Assembly: GCF_001418325.1 (NCBI RefSeq)
Contig: NZ_LIPN01000171.1
Location: 618-61,288 of the forward strand
From: Streptomyces atriruber
GTDB taxonomy: Bacteria > Actinomycetota > Actinomycetes > Streptomycetales > Streptomycetaceae
Direction: 5' to 3'
Length of the DNA: 60,671 nt
The notes under the pieces were generated by a model. The model did no database searches. It was not told the origin of the DNA and worked only from the letters and a program-made list of their open reading frames with translations. Positions 53,125-60,671 of this stretch are shown here, piece after piece (the first letter of the stretch is position 1; each line of letters begins with the position of its first letter). A program made the translations under genes and the position numbers.

Positions 53125-54089
53125 AGGTAGTACTCCGCTGCCGGGCGCAGATGGACGGGGCGCGAGGGCAGATCGGTGGTCACCGCGGCAGTTTTCCACA
53201 TCGCGTGGGTGGTGGCCTCCGCGAAGGCGGTGACGGCGGCGTCGCTGCGCCCCTGTGGCCAGGCCACCGAATGACGCAGGGCCAGCGGCGCGCCCGCCAG
53301 CGGGCGCCAGACGATCTCCGGGTCGTCGGCGGCCGCGTCGGCGGAGCGGGCAGCGCGCGGCCGGAAGGCCACGGAGTTGGCCGAGCGGATGAGGCCCCGG
53401 ATGAAGCTGCTGCCCTGGCCGTGCCGGATGGCGGCGGGGGTGTAGCCGTTGCGGGCACAGGTGGTGAGCAGGTCGTCGTGCAGGGCGGGGGCGTTGGCGC
53501 GCGGGAAGAGGATCAGGTCGTGGTCGCCGAGGGCGTCCAGCGGAACCTCGTCGAAGGCGGCGGCGGGCGCGTCGCGCGGCAGCAGCACGCCCAGCTCGCG
53601 CCGCAGGACCGGGCCGAGGCCGAGGCCCGTGACGTCGCAGGGGTGGTGGATGAGCCCGACGTCGAGGTCGTGCGAGGCGAACCGGGCGAGCTGCTCCGAG
53701 GTGGACAGTTCGTGCAGTTCCAGCTCCACGTCCGGGTGGCGCCGCTGGAAGTCGGCCAGGATCTCGGCGACGGTCTCGCCCGCGATGTCGGGCGGCAGCG
53801 CGGCGCGCAGCAGTCCGGCGTCGCCGTCCCGGATGCGGCGGCTGGTGGCCATCAGGGCCTCGGCGCGGGCCAGCAGCTCGCGGGCCTCGTCGAGGAGGAG
53901 CATGCCTCCCTTGGTGATCGTCACCTGGCGGCTGTTGCGCTCGAAGAGCCGGACCCCGAGCTCGCGCTCCAGTCGCTGGATGCGCTGCGACAGCGGTGGC
54001 TGGGCCGTGCCGAGGCGGGCGGCGGCACGGCCGAAATGTGACTCTTCTGCAACAGCCACAAAGCACCGGAGATGCAGTATCAGGTCCAC
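53121..54089 (-). CDS. LysR-type transcriptional regulator (BlaA-like position)
   Basis: This is a LysR activator/repressor (322 aa). The N-terminal HTH is RCFVAVAEESHFGRAAARLGTAQPPLSQRIQRLERELG (residues about 8-45), followed by the two-lobe effector domain (about 90-300; LSTSEQLARFASHDLDVGLIHHP). Its start is GTG. It is divergent from a penicillin-binding protein gene, with an 85-bp less GC-rich gap between them. The downstream serine-hydrolase gene overlaps its stop. Confidence 0.85.
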   Translation of the reverse strand: MDLILHLRCFVAVAEESHFGRAAARLGTAQPPLSQRIQRLERELGVRLFERNSRQVTITKGGMLLLDEARELLARAEALMATSRRIRDGDAGLLRAALPPDIAGETVAEILADFQRRHPDVELELHELSTSEQLARFASHDLDVGLIHHPCDVTGLGLGPVLRRELGVLLPRDAPAAAFDEVPLDALGDHDLILFPRANAPALHDDLLTTCARNGYTPAAIRHGQGSSFIRGLIRSANSVAFRPRAARSADAAADDPEIVWRPLAGAPLALRHSVAWPQGRSDAAVTAFAEATTHAMWKTAAVTTDLPSRPVHLRPAAEYYL

Positions 54090-54174
54090 GAACAGGGACG
54101 ATATCGCAGATTAATCAGTACGCACTCCATATCCATCTTGGACACATGGGCCGCGGAACTGCTCTCCTCAGGCC
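54090..54174. promoter_or_regulatory. Divergent control region between LysR and PBP genes
   Basis: The gap is clearly less GC-rich than its surroundings. GATTAATC (54109-54116) is a palindrome, and GATAT (54100-54104) with ATATC (54129-54133) forms a wider inverted repeat around it. T-N11-A patterns for LysR binding are common here, but no single site or -35/-10 pair is convincing. Confidence 0.4.
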
Positions 54175-55647
54175 ATGAACAGGACATTGCGGCACATAGC
54201 CGTCTTCTGCGGGGTCCTCGTGCTGTCCTTGCTGGTGCGGGCCACGTGGGTGCAGTTCGCCCGGGGCGACAGCCTCGCCGAACACGCGAAGAACCGGCGG
54301 GTGCAGATCGACACGTTCAGCAGTCCGCGCGGCGACATCGTCGTCGGCGGCAAGGCGATCACGGGGTCCGTGGCGACGCCGGGTTCGGACCTCAAGTACA
54401 AGCGCACCTTCAAGGAAGGCGCGATGTACGCGCCGGTCACCGGGTACTTCTCCCAGGCCCAGGGCGCGACGTTCCTCGAAGGCGTCGAGAACGACGTGCT
54501 GAGCGGCAAGGACAGCAGACTGCTCGGCAGCACCCTGGACGCCCTGACCGGGGAGAAGCCGCGGCCCGGCGACGTCGTCACCACCATCGATCCCAAGGCA
54601 CAGAAGGCCGCCTACAAAGGGCTGACGGATCTCGACGCCAAGGGCGCGGTGGTCGCCATCGATCCGCGCACCGGCAAGATCCTCGCGATGGCGAGCACCC
54701 CCTCGTACGATCCCTCCGTCTTCGCCGGCATCTCCGGGAAGGACGGCAAGGCGTTCAAGGAGCTCGACGAGCGCAAGGACAAGCCGCTGAACAACCGGGC
54801 GACGCGCGAGACCTACCCGCCCGGCTCGACGTTCAAGATCCTCACCGCGGCCGCCGCCCTGGAGCACGGCACCGTCACCGACATCGACGCCCCGTCCGGC
54901 GCCCGGGCCCCCTACCGGCTGCCGCTCAGCAGCACGGAGATCGGCAATGTCGTCCCGAACTCCCAGTGCGACAAGGTCTCGATGAAGACCGCCATGCAGT
55001 GGTCGTGCAACAACGTCTTCCTGGACGCGGCGCTCAGGACCGGCAAGGACAAGATGCGGGAGACCGCGGAGAAGTTCGGGTTCAACCAGGAGCAGTTCAC
55101 GCCCGTGCGTTCGGCGGCGAGCGCCTACCCCGAGCGGCTGGACAAGCCGCAGACCGCGCTGACCGGCATGGGCCAGGGCAGCGTGACCAGCACGCCCCTG
55201 CAGATGGCCATGACCGTCGCCGGGCTCGCCAACGACGGCAAGGTGATGAAGCCCTACATGGTGGACGAGCTGCGCGGCCCCGACCTGGGGCTGATCGAGA
55301 AGGCCGAGCCCGAGGTGCTCGACCGGGCCGTCTCCGTGGACACCGCGAAGAAGGTGCAGGCCATGATGGAGCACACGGTGACCGACGGCACGGCGGACAA
55401 GGTCCACATGGAGGGCGTCACCGTGGGCGGCAAGCCGGGCACCGCGCAGCACGGCGCGGACGTCCGCGACGAGCGGCCGTACGCATGGTTCGTCTCGTAC
55501 GCCAAGCAGCCGGACGGCACTTCACCGGTGGCGGTCGCGGTGCTCGTCGACCCGGAGGACATGGACATCTCCCGCTCCGAGATCGCGGGCGGCCGCCTGG
55601 GGGCGCCGATCGCGAAGGCGGTCATGGAGGCGGTGCTCAAGCGCTAG
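54175..55647 (+). CDS. Class B penicillin-binding protein with altered K-P-G-T motif
   Basis: This is a membrane-anchored D,D-transpeptidase-type protein (490 aa), the size of Streptomyces PbpA-like PBP2. It has a short N-terminus and one signal-anchor helix (residues about 7-25), an N-terminal domain (PRGDIVVGG), and the transpeptidase domain. Active-site motifs are S-T-F-K (218-221) and S-C-N (277-279), but the third box reads K-P-G-T (420-423) instead of K-T-G-T. Divergence from the LysR/serine-hydrolase pair suggests induction by beta-lactams and a role as a low-affinity PBP. That is inference. Confidence 0.85.
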   Translation: MNRTLRHIAVFCGVLVLSLLVRATWVQFARGDSLAEHAKNRRVQIDTFSSPRGDIVVGGKAITGSVATPGSDLKYKRTFKEGAMYAPVTGYFSQAQGATFLEGVENDVLSGKDSRLLGSTLDALTGEKPRPGDVVTTIDPKAQKAAYKGLTDLDAKGAVVAIDPRTGKILAMASTPSYDPSVFAGISGKDGKAFKELDERKDKPLNNRATRETYPPGSTFKILTAAAALEHGTVTDIDAPSGARAPYRLPLSSTEIGNVVPNSQCDKVSMKTAMQWSCNNVFLDAALRTGKDKMRETAEKFGFNQEQFTPVRSAASAYPERLDKPQTALTGMGQGSVTSTPLQMAMTVAGLANDGKVMKPYMVDELRGPDLGLIEKAEPEVLDRAVSVDTAKKVQAMMEHTVTDGTADKVHMEGVTVGGKPGTAQHGADVRDERPYAWFVSYAKQPDGTSPVAVAVLVDPEDMDISRSEIAGGRLGAPIAKAVMEAVLKR

Positions 55648-55752
55648 CGCGGGCGGGCAGGGCCGACCGAGGGGCCAACTCCCCTTCCGATGGCCGGTGT
55701 TAACGAATGCTGCGGGGCCGAGGTACGCCCTCCCCGGGTGACAGCCGCGAGC

Positions 55753-55776
55753 TGACGCACCATGATGGGTGCGTCA
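55753..55776 (+). promoter_or_regulatory. Palindrome TGACGCACC-N6-GGTGCGTCA
   Basis: A perfect 9-bp inverted repeat with a 6-nt spacer lies about 100 bp past the PBP stop and abuts an ATG (55776). Its symmetry is that of a TetR- or MarR-type operator; it could equally be an RNA hairpin. No target is certain. Confidence 0.4.
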
Positions 55777-56357
55777 TGAAGACTTCGGGACCGGTGCTTC
55801 GCTCCCGGCCGCGCGGCCGGCACATCACTGCCGCGCGGCCGGGAGCGTCGGCATGGCCGACGGCGGCGATGCGGCCGGGACCGGCGGCGCGTCAGACGTC
55901 CCGGCCCGTCGTCCTCTCGCTGGCGAGCACTCTCTTCGCCGTCGCCACGTACCACTTCTTGTTCGGTCCCACGCTCGGCCCGGCGCCTTCGTGGGACACC
56001 AGGACGGTCGCGGCGGCGGTCCTGTTCCACGCCGCGCTCTCGCTCCGCCTCGCCCTGCCGCAGGACGGCGGCCGCACCCGGTGGACCTTCGTCCGAGGCG
56101 ACCGGAGCCACGCACCGGCTCCCGCCTCCCGGCCGCCGAACCCGCTCGGCGGCTCCCTGACGCGGATGCTGCGCCTGCTCTGGGCCTTCCTGGCCCGGCT
56201 GCTGCGGCCGTGCCGCGCGCCGCTCTCCCTCGCCCCACCCGGCCCGGCTCCGGCACACCGCCGCGGGCGTCCGGCCCACGCGCCTTCGCTCCCCCTCCTC
56301 CTCGCGAACACGGTGGTACGGCGGGGTCCCCCGGCCCGCCCGCCGCTCACCGCCTGA
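55776..56357 (+). CDS. Hypothetical membrane protein
   Basis: I do not recognise this protein. From 55869 on, third codon positions are almost all G or C, and two hydrophobic stretches (SLASTLFAVATYHFLFGP and TVAAAVLFHAALSLRLAL) predict membrane helices. The C-terminus is Arg/Pro/Ala-rich. The ATG here is followed by a large hairpin inside the first 24 codons; an in-frame ATG at 55869, after the hairpin, may be the real start (162 aa). No ribosome-binding site is clear for either. Confidence 0.5.
   Translation: MKTSGPVLRSRPRGRHITAARPGASAWPTAAMRPGPAARQTSRPVVLSLASTLFAVATYHFLFGPTLGPAPSWDTRTVAAAVLFHAALSLRLALPQDGGRTRWTFVRGDRSHAPAPASRPPNPLGGSLTRMLRLLWAFLARLLRPCRAPLSLAPPGPAPAHRRGRPAHAPSLPLLLANTVVRRGPPARPPLTA
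55801..55846 (+). terminator. Large hairpin downstream of the PBP gene
   Basis: GCTCCCGGCCGCGCGG and its exact complement form a 16-bp stem with a 14-nt loop. It lies 153 nt past the PBP stop and probably ends that transcript, which argues for the later start of the membrane-protein gene. Confidence 0.55.
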
Positions 56358-56511
56358 CCCGGCCCGCAGCGCGTCCACCGCGCCGGCCGACGCGGACGTG
56401 AGCGGCTCCGGCACGCCGACTCCGCACGTTCCGCTACAGATTTTCGGCGCCGCACCGAGCCGTGTCCGCACCTCGACACCGCGCGCGGCCGCGGCGCCAG
56501 GAGGGACCTCC

Positions 56512-57708
56512 ATGTCCAAGACCGTCGTCGTCATCGGCGCGGGTCCGTACGGCCTGTCCGCCGCCGCACACCTGCGGGCACGCGGCATCCCCGTGCGGAT
56601 CTTCGGCGCCCCCGTGGCGAGCTGGGCTCGGCGCATGCCCGCCGGGATGCTCCTGCGGACACCGCCCGCCGCCACCGAGCTGGCGACCCCGCGTGAGGGC
56701 TTCACGCTCCAGGACTACTGCCGCGACGCCGGAGAGCGCAGGCTCGACACCCACGACCAGGTGCCCGTCGGCCTGTTCCTCCGGTACGGACGGTGGTTCC
56801 GGGACCGGCTGGTGCCTCGCGTAGAGGACGAGCGGGTGGCCGCGGTCGACCGGGGCGCGGACGGCTTCCGCGTCAAGCTCTCGTCGGGCGAGGTGCTCAG
56901 GGCCGGGGCCGTCGTCGTGGCCACCGGGCTCACCGGATTCGCGCATCTGCCCGCGCCCCTCGCGGCGGCGGCGTCCGGCGGGCCCTCGGCGCTCGGCCTG
57001 ATCTCGCACAGCTCGCAGCAGACCGATCCGAGCAGCTTCGCCGGGCGCAGCGTCACCGTCGTCGGGGCCGGCCAGTCCGCGTTGGAGAGCGCCGCTCTGC
57101 TCCATGAGGCGGGCGCCGATGTGCAGGTGGTGGCGCGCGGCGCACGGGTCCGGTTCGACGCGCCGCCGTCGTCGGGACCGCACTGGCGGCCCGAAACCCC
57201 GGCGGGCCGTTCCTGGGCCATGTACGGCCTGACCCGCCAGCCCGCCGCGTTCCGGCGGCTGCCCGCCGCGGCCCGGCTCCGGTTCGCCGAGCGGGCGTTG
57301 CGCCCCGCCGGGGCGTGGTGGCTGAAGGAACGGTTCGAGGGCAGAGTGCCCGTCCTCGCGCAGCAGCAGATCACGGCGGCGCAGACGCACGGCGGCGGGG
57401 TCACCCTGCGGACGACGACGCCGGACGGACGCACCCACACCGTCGAGTCCGAACACGTCCTGGCCGCCACGGGCTACCGCGTCCAGCTGGAGGCCCTGGA
57501 GTTCCTCTCCCCGGAGCTGCGCGCGGACCTGATGCGCATCGGCGGATTTCCCGTCCTGGACAAGGGGTTCTCCTCCAGCGTGCCGGGGCTGTACTTCACC
57601 GGGCCTTCGGCGGTCGCGACCTACGGCCCCGCGATGCGCCTGGTGAGCGGCACCCGGTTCGCGGGCCCTCGGCTGACGAAGTCCGTGGCCGCGTGCTGCG
57701 ACGAGTGA
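56512..57708 (+). CDS. FAD/NAD(P)-binding flavoprotein, monooxygenase-like
   Basis: This soluble flavoprotein (398 aa) has an FAD motif IGAGPYGLSAAAHLR near the N-terminus, an NADPH motif VVGAGQSALESAALL (about residue 185) and HVLAATGY near residue 320, the order seen in flavin N-hydroxylases and Baeyer-Villiger-type enzymes. The second Trp/His features of N-hydroxylases are not clear, so substrate is open. AGGAGG lies 7 nt before the ATG. Convergent with the TetR gene. Confidence 0.8.
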   Translation: MSKTVVVIGAGPYGLSAAAHLRARGIPVRIFGAPVASWARRMPAGMLLRTPPAATELATPREGFTLQDYCRDAGERRLDTHDQVPVGLFLRYGRWFRDRLVPRVEDERVAAVDRGADGFRVKLSSGEVLRAGAVVVATGLTGFAHLPAPLAAAASGGPSALGLISHSSQQTDPSSFAGRSVTVVGAGQSALESAALLHEAGADVQVVARGARVRFDAPPSSGPHWRPETPAGRSWAMYGLTRQPAAFRRLPAAARLRFAERALRPAGAWWLKERFEGRVPVLAQQQITAAQTHGGGVTLRTTTPDGRTHTVESEHVLAATGYRVQLEALEFLSPELRADLMRIGGFPVLDKGFSSSVPGLYFTGPSAVATYGPAMRLVSGTRFAGPRLTKSVAACCDE

Positions 57709-57741
57709 GCACGCCCCGCCCCCCGCAGGGGGCCCGTGCTC
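57707..57741. terminator. Convergent terminator hairpin
   Basis: GAGCACG and CGTGCTC form an outer 7-bp stem with an inner C/G-rich stem. It reaches from the flavoprotein stop to the stop of the convergent TetR gene and can serve both. Confidence 0.5.
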
Positions 57742-58327
57742 ACTGCGGTACGAGCAGGGCGACGAGCCGCTCGGTCTGTGCCCGGGGGTCGGGCGCACCG
57801 GCCCAGCCCCCGGTCATCAGGAGGTGGTGGACGGTGCCGACCAGGGCGAGCGCCGCCGTGGCGGTGTCGGTGCCGTCCGGCAGGCGGCCGAGCCGCAGTT
57901 CGGCGTCGAGGTAGTCGGTGAGCGCGTGCTGGATCGCGTCGAAGCCCGGGGATCCCTCCGCCAGCGCGTCGCGGATCTGCTGGGAGGTGGCGTTGCTGGT
58001 CACCGCCAGGCCGACGACTCGGGGGTCCAGGGAGTCCAGGAGTCCGAGCGCGACGCCGGTCAGGTTCGCCGCCACGGTGTCCTGACCCGCCCGCCCGGGG
58101 AGCCCCTGGGCGTGGGCCGCGGTGCGCGCGAACCGGTCGAGCACGAGCTCGGCGACGAACGCGTCCACGCCCCCGAAATGCGTGTGCAGGACCCCCTTGG
58201 CGCAGCCCGCCTCACTGGTGACGGCCCGGCTGGTGAGGGCCGCGACGCCCTCGCGGGCGACGATCCGCTCCGCGGCGTCGAACAGCCGCTCGCGAAGATC
58301 GGGGATGGCGACTCCGCGCGGTGACAT
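57740..58327 (-). CDS. TetR-family transcriptional regulator
   Basis: This regulator (195 aa) has an N-terminal three-helix DNA-binding domain (RLFDAAERIVAREGVAALTSRAVTSEAGCAKGVLHTHFGG, residues about 13-52; recognition helix AKGVLHTHF) and a helical ligand-binding remainder. Two clear operators lie upstream, between it and a methyltransferase gene, so it probably represses itself and that gene. Confidence 0.85.
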   Translation of the reverse strand: MSPRGVAIPDLRERLFDAAERIVAREGVAALTSRAVTSEAGCAKGVLHTHFGGVDAFVAELVLDRFARTAAHAQGLPGRAGQDTVAANLTGVALGLLDSLDPRVVGLAVTSNATSQQIRDALAEGSPGFDAIQHALTDYLDAELRLGRLPDGTDTATAALALVGTVHHLLMTGGWAGAPDPRAQTERLVALLVPQ

Positions 58328-58379
58328 GGCTCTCTCCTCGACATCGGCAACAAGGCACCCGGGCCGACCCGTTGCACGT

Positions 58380-58416
58380 ATGGGCGCTCGCCCATACTGT
58401 TTGGGCGAGCGCCCAT
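58380..58416. promoter_or_regulatory. Paired TetR operators
   Basis: ATGGGCG-CT-CGCCCAT (58380-58395) is a perfect palindrome; TTGGGCG-AG-CGCCCAT (58401-58416) is the same with one outer mismatch. Centres are 21 bp apart, two helical turns, so two dimers would bind the same face. Together they make a longer 15-bp inverted repeat. Confidence 0.7.
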
Positions 58417-58462
58417 ACTAACGTGGTGGGCGCCCCATCCGTCATGCATCAGGGGGCACGGA

Positions 58463-59329
58463 GTGCGGAACGTCATCAACACCGAGCAGGCGCAGGCGTG
58501 GAACGGTTACGAGGGGGAGCACTGGGCCCGCAACCAGGACCGCTGGGACGCAGTGAACGCCGGATTCAACACCCCGCTCCTGGACGCCGCTTCGGTCGGG
58601 GAGACCGACCGCGTCCTGGACATCGGCTGCGGCGCGGGACAGACGACCAGGCTGGCCGCACGCCGGGCGGATGGCGGCCACGCGCTCGGCCTCGACCTGT
58701 CGGCGCCGATGCTGGCCCGGGCGCGCCGCGCCGCCCGCCGCGAAGGCCCGGACAACGTTTCCTTCACGCAGGGCGACGCCCAGGTCCACCCCTTCGCCCC
58801 GGGCACGTACGACGTCGCGATCAGCCGCTACGGCGTGCTGTTCTTCGCGGATCCCGTGGCCGGGTTCGGCAACGTCGCCCGCGCGCTGCGCCCCGGCGGG
58901 CACGCGGCGTTCGTCTGCGGCGCGTACCCCGAGGACAACGAGTGGCTGCAGGCCTTCGCCGCGCTGGGCGACCTGCTTCCCATCGGCGGCTTCGGCGCGC
59001 CCGGCGCGCCCGGCATGTTCTCCCTGGCGGACGTCGACAGGACCTGCGAGGTGCTGTCCGCCGCCGGGTTCGAGGACGTCGCGGCCAAGCGCGTGGAGAC
59101 GTACGGAACATGGGGCCGGGATGCCGCCGACGCCGCCGCGTTCCTTCTCGGCTCCGGTCCCGGACGCCATCTGACGAGCCAGGTCGCCCCCGAGGTCCGG
59201 GACCGGGCGCGCGAACGGCTGACGGACGTCCTGCGCCCCCACGAGGCGGACGGCGCGCTGCGACTGCGCAGCACGGCGCTGTTGGTGACGGCGGTGCGGG
59301 GTTCGAGGACGGGCACGGCCGATCTCTGA
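58463..59329 (+). CDS. Class I SAM-dependent methyltransferase
   Basis: This enzyme (288 aa) methylates an unknown small molecule. Motif I is VLDIGCGAGQTTRLAA, motif II LGLDLSAPMLARAR, motif III QGDAQVHPF and later LRPGGHAAFV. The N-terminus (AWNGYEGEHWARNQDRWD) is typical of a common Streptomyces group. GTG start. Probable target of the divergent TetR regulator. Confidence 0.8.
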   Translation: MRNVINTEQAQAWNGYEGEHWARNQDRWDAVNAGFNTPLLDAASVGETDRVLDIGCGAGQTTRLAARRADGGHALGLDLSAPMLARARRAARREGPDNVSFTQGDAQVHPFAPGTYDVAISRYGVLFFADPVAGFGNVARALRPGGHAAFVCGAYPEDNEWLQAFAALGDLLPIGGFGAPGAPGMFSLADVDRTCEVLSAAGFEDVAAKRVETYGTWGRDAADAAAFLLGSGPGRHLTSQVAPEVRDRARERLTDVLRPHEADGALRLRSTALLVTAVRGSRTGTADL

Positions 59330-59457
59330 GCCCTCGGAGCAGCGGGGCGCCGGGGCGAGTTGAGCGCGCGGCACGGGAAGCGGCAGACCAGGGCACGGCC
59401 GGGGTGTGACGGGGTACCCGAACGTCCCGCCGCCGACGATCGCTACGATGCGCTCCG

Positions 59458-59862
59458 ATGAGACAGTCGCAGTGGACCCGCGCCGCCCGGCACAGCTGGT
59501 GCCGCGTCGCGTCGGCCGCTGCGCTCGTCTCCCTCGTCACCACGTTGTTCATGTGTCTCGGCCCCGTCGCGCCCGACGGCGGCCACGAAGGCACGGGGCA
59601 CACGGCAGCCGCCGCCATGGCCCTGGCCCCCGACGACTGCGCGACGCCTGTGGAGGGCTCCGACTGCCCGGCCGAAGAGGAGTGCTGCGCACCCTCCGCC
59701 CACGGCGTACGAGCGGTGCCCGGCCCGGCCGCACCGTCCCTGTCGGCCCTCCACCACCAAGTGCCCTACCCCCAGGCGCTGTCGGCGCCCGGTACCGCGG
59801 TCGAGGAGCCCTCGACCCGCGGCTCTCCCGACCTCCACATGCTTCAGGTGCAGCGGACCTAG
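59458..59862 (+). CDS. Cys-rich exported small protein (hypothetical)
   Basis: I do not recognise this protein (134 aa). It has a Trp/Arg-rich N-terminus, one hydrophobic segment (residues about 17-38) that could be a signal or anchor, then an acidic segment with clustered Cys (DDCATPVEGSDCPAEEECC, residues about 58-76) and a His/Pro-rich tail. It precedes the DUF3105 gene by 115 bp on the same strand. Metal binding or disulfide-linked folding outside the cell is possible. Confidence 0.6.
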   Translation: MRQSQWTRAARHSWCRVASAAALVSLVTTLFMCLGPVAPDGGHEGTGHTAAAAMALAPDDCATPVEGSDCPAEEECCAPSAHGVRAVPGPAAPSLSALHHQVPYPQALSAPGTAVEEPSTRGSPDLHMLQVQRT

Positions 59863-59977
59863 GCGGACCCCCGGCAGGGCGGGACCGCGGATGCGGCCTG
59901 CCCCGCGCACACGGCGTCCACCGACACAGACACCGCCACCACCGCCGCGCCCCCGTGCGCGGGGACAAGGAACACCC

Positions 59978-60658
59978 ATGGCCAAGGCCAAGTCCGGCAA
60001 TCCCAACAAGCCGAGCAAGAAGGCGGCCGCCGCCGCGCGCAAGGCCCGTATCGAGGCGATGCAGCGCGCGGAGCAGGCCCGCGAGCGGCGCAACCGCATC
60101 ATCACCGTCTCGGTGAGCACGGCGATCGTGGCCGGACTCATCGGCTTCGGCGCGTACGCGATCAATCGTGCCAACGACAAGGAGGAGCAGAACACCGCCG
60201 CCGCGAAGAAGCCCGTGCGGGGCGAGAAGACGTGGGACGCCAAGAAGCTGGGCCGCGATCACGTCGACAAGACCGTCGACTACCCGATGACGCCGCCCGT
60301 CGGCGGGGACCACAACCAGGCCTGGATGACCTGCGAGGCCAAGGTCTACAAGAAGGCGATACCGAACGAGAACGCCGTGCACTCCCTCGAACACGGCGCG
60401 GTCTGGGTCACGTACAACAAGAAGGCCCCCGCCGCCGACGTCAAGAAGCTGAGCGACAAGGTCTCCCAGACCTCGTACAGCCTGATGAGCCCGGTCGAGC
60501 AGCAGCGGAGCCCGATCATGCTGTCCGCCTGGGGACACCAGCTGACCGTCGACAGCGCCGCCGACCCGCGGGTCGCGGAGTTCTTCAGCAAGTACGTGCA
60601 GGGCCCGCAGACTCCGGAGCCGGGCGCCGCATGCGCCGGAGGGATCGAGTCCGCGTGA
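59978..60658 (+). CDS. DUF3105 domain membrane protein
   Basis: This protein (226 aa) starts with a strongly basic Lys/Ala-rich cytoplasmic segment (residues 1-40), one transmembrane helix (about 42-60, IITVSVSTAIVAGLIGFGAYA), and an extracytoplasmic DUF3105 domain with VGGDHNQAWMTCEAKVYKKAI and HSLEHGAVWVTY. The conserved His and a late Cys pair suggest metal or thiol chemistry; function is unknown. AAGGA precedes the ATG. The window ends 13 nt after it. Confidence 0.85.
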   Translation: MAKAKSGNPNKPSKKAAAAARKARIEAMQRAEQARERRNRIITVSVSTAIVAGLIGFGAYAINRANDKEEQNTAAAKKPVRGEKTWDAKKLGRDHVDKTVDYPMTPPVGGDHNQAWMTCEAKVYKKAIPNENAVHSLEHGAVWVTYNKKAPAADVKKLSDKVSQTSYSLMSPVEQQRSPIMLSAWGHQLTVDSAADPRVAEFFSKYVQGPQTPEPGAACAGGIESA

Positions 60659-60671
60659 TCCGGGTCCGGCC

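Overview
The window looks like a piece of the chromosome of a Streptomyces or a close actinomycete. Base composition is very GC-rich, with almost every codon ending in G or C. Gene ends overlap by ATGA or GTGA, GTG starts are common, and signal sequences are lipoprotein or twin-arginine types. About 56 genes are supported. No rRNA, tRNA, CRISPR array or intact transposon was seen. All functional assignments rest on reading motifs and domain order by eye; no database search was possible.

Layout. 0-5.3 kb (minus strand): a five-gene peptide/nickel-type ABC importer in the order nikA-B-C-D-E, preceded by a near-consensus Nur-type palindrome. 5.3-8.7 kb: an acyl-CoA dehydrogenase pair with a quinone-oxidoreductase-like enzyme. 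8.7-12.7 kb: a cupin-type XRE regulator divergent from a thioredoxin-reductase-like flavoprotein, then a GNAT acetyltransferase, a GlxA-type AraC regulator and an MBL-fold hydrolase. 12.9-17.4 kb: a choline-to-glycine-betaine operon (betaine aldehyde dehydrogenase, GMC choline dehydrogenase, APC permease). 17.4-24.6 kb: mixed metabolic genes (ProC-like reductase, SDR, enoyl-CoA hydratase, LmbE deacetylase, proline iminopeptidase) and an MFS exporter followed by a FusB-like FBP-domain protein. 24.6-30.4 kb: a looser, accessory-looking stretch with a gene-poor gap, small ORFs, a frameshifted regulator and a MarR / FMN-reductase-GNAT fusion pair.

30.5-47.6 kb is a complete L-rhamnose route. A secreted GH78 rhamnosidase frees the sugar, RhaS-P-Q-T import it, and RhaI, RhaB and a bifunctional aldolase/dehydrogenase turn it into DHAP and lactate. 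The adjoining LutABC genes oxidise L-lactate to pyruvate. A LacI regulator gene lies at the end of the transporter side, and two matching LacI-type palindromes sit just downstream of the two divergent promoters. 47.6-52 kb holds a betaine/choline-type ABC importer whose ATPase gene is inverted relative to its permeases, next to a small winged-helix regulator coupled to a membrane coiled-coil protein.

52.2-55.6 kb is the most intriguing locus: a LysR regulator and a leaderless serine-hydrolase of beta-lactamase fold (arrangement like blaA-blaB of S. cacaoi), divergent from a penicillin-binding protein whose KTG box reads K-P-G-T. The right end carries a small membrane protein, a flavoprotein, a TetR regulator with a double operator facing a methyltransferase, and a Cys-rich exported protein before a DUF3105 membrane protein.
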